Assembly: GCA_902472795.1 (NCBI GenBank)
Contig: CABROZ010000052.1
Coordinates: 1-15,624, forward strand
DNA: 15,624 nt
Source of the DNA: an uncultured Bacteroides sp.
GTDB taxonomy: Bacteria > Bacteroidota > Bacteroidia > Bacteroidales > Bacteroidaceae
Direction: 5' to 3'
Shown here: in pieces, positions 15,571-15,624 of the stretch
How the letters are laid out: each line of letters opens with the position of its first letter
How positions within the stretch are numbered: the first letter of the stretch is position 1
Notes under the pieces: generated by a model
The model's input: the letters and a program-made list of their open reading frames with translations, nothing else
The model's database searches: none
What the model was told of the DNA's origin: nothing
Position numbers and translations under genes: made by a program

Positions 15571-15624
15571 CGGTGCGTACGGGACTCGAACCCGTGACCC
15601 CATGCGTGACAGGCATGTATTCTA
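15571..15624 (-). tRNA. tRNA-Asp (GTC), 5' part outside the window
   Basis: On the minus strand the anticodon arm reads CATGC-CTGTCAC-GCATG, with anticodon GTC. It is followed by a 5-nt variable loop and the T arm ACGGG-TTCGAGT-CCCGT. The 3' acceptor strand ACGCACC and discriminator G complete the gene at 15571. CCA is not encoded, as is usual in Bacteroidota. About 23 nt of the 5' side, including most of the D arm, lie beyond the right edge. Confidence 0.93.

Noticed and set aside
15503..15624. tRNA-Asp end as an attachment site for a mobile element
   Set aside because: No integrase and no second copy of the tRNA 3' end were found in the window; the adjacent repeat is explained as a terminator.
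1..15624. CRISPR arrays, insertion sequences and transposases
   Set aside because: No regularly spaced repeats, transposase motifs or terminal inverted repeats with target duplications were seen.

Overview
The window looks like chromosomal DNA from a gut-type Bacteroidota, most likely a Bacteroides or close relative. The grounds are family-level: lipoproteins with an acidic stretch after the lipidated cysteine, a BACON domain, a TPR-transmembrane-AraC regulator, a LytS/LytTR pair, an RND pump fused to its outer-membrane factor, a PorV-like barrel, a protease with a type IX (T9SS) C-terminal domain, promoter elements of the TAnnTTTG type, and a lack of Shine-Dalgarno sequences. Genus or species cannot be fixed from the sequence alone.

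Layout. Almost everything reads on the minus strand. At the right edge lies a partial tRNA-Asp (15571-15624) with a strong terminator hairpin downstream. A mostly non-coding stretch follows (15131-15500) with a possible 28-residue small ORF. Next comes cluster A: a TPR/AraC-type regulator (13421-15019), a BACON-domain surface lipoprotein (11886-13301), a large S8 protease with both a lipoprotein signal and a T9SS-type tail (8898-11810), and a PorV/PorQ-like outer-membrane barrel (7914-8885). A 318-bp intergenic region (7596-7913) separates it from cluster B: a CzcA-type RND pump fused to a TolC-like outer-membrane factor (3270-7595), a lipoprotein adaptor (2295-3221), a LytS-type histidine kinase (1242-2285) and a LytTR response regulator (487-1245). 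At the left edge a small cupin gene (40-390) runs on the plus strand, convergent with cluster B.

How it may work. Cluster B looks like a self-contained efflux operon that carries its own two-component system. A tandem 21-bp direct repeat upstream of the predicted promoter has the spacing expected of a LytTR operator. Cluster A looks like a surface proteolysis or binding module controlled by a membrane-bound one-component regulator. A 33-bp near-perfect palindrome sits between the regulator and the BACON gene.

Most notable points: (1) the regulator has an intact Sec signal peptide encoded in frame upstream, cut off by one amber codon exactly at the predicted signal peptidase site; (2) the pump-outer-membrane-factor fusion keeps a signal-peptide-like segment with an AQA cleavage site at the junction; (3) the protease carries two apparently competing surface-targeting signals next to a PorV-like barrel; (4) the LytTR-like repeats upstream of the pump; (5) the adaptor ends where the membrane-proximal domain should begin.
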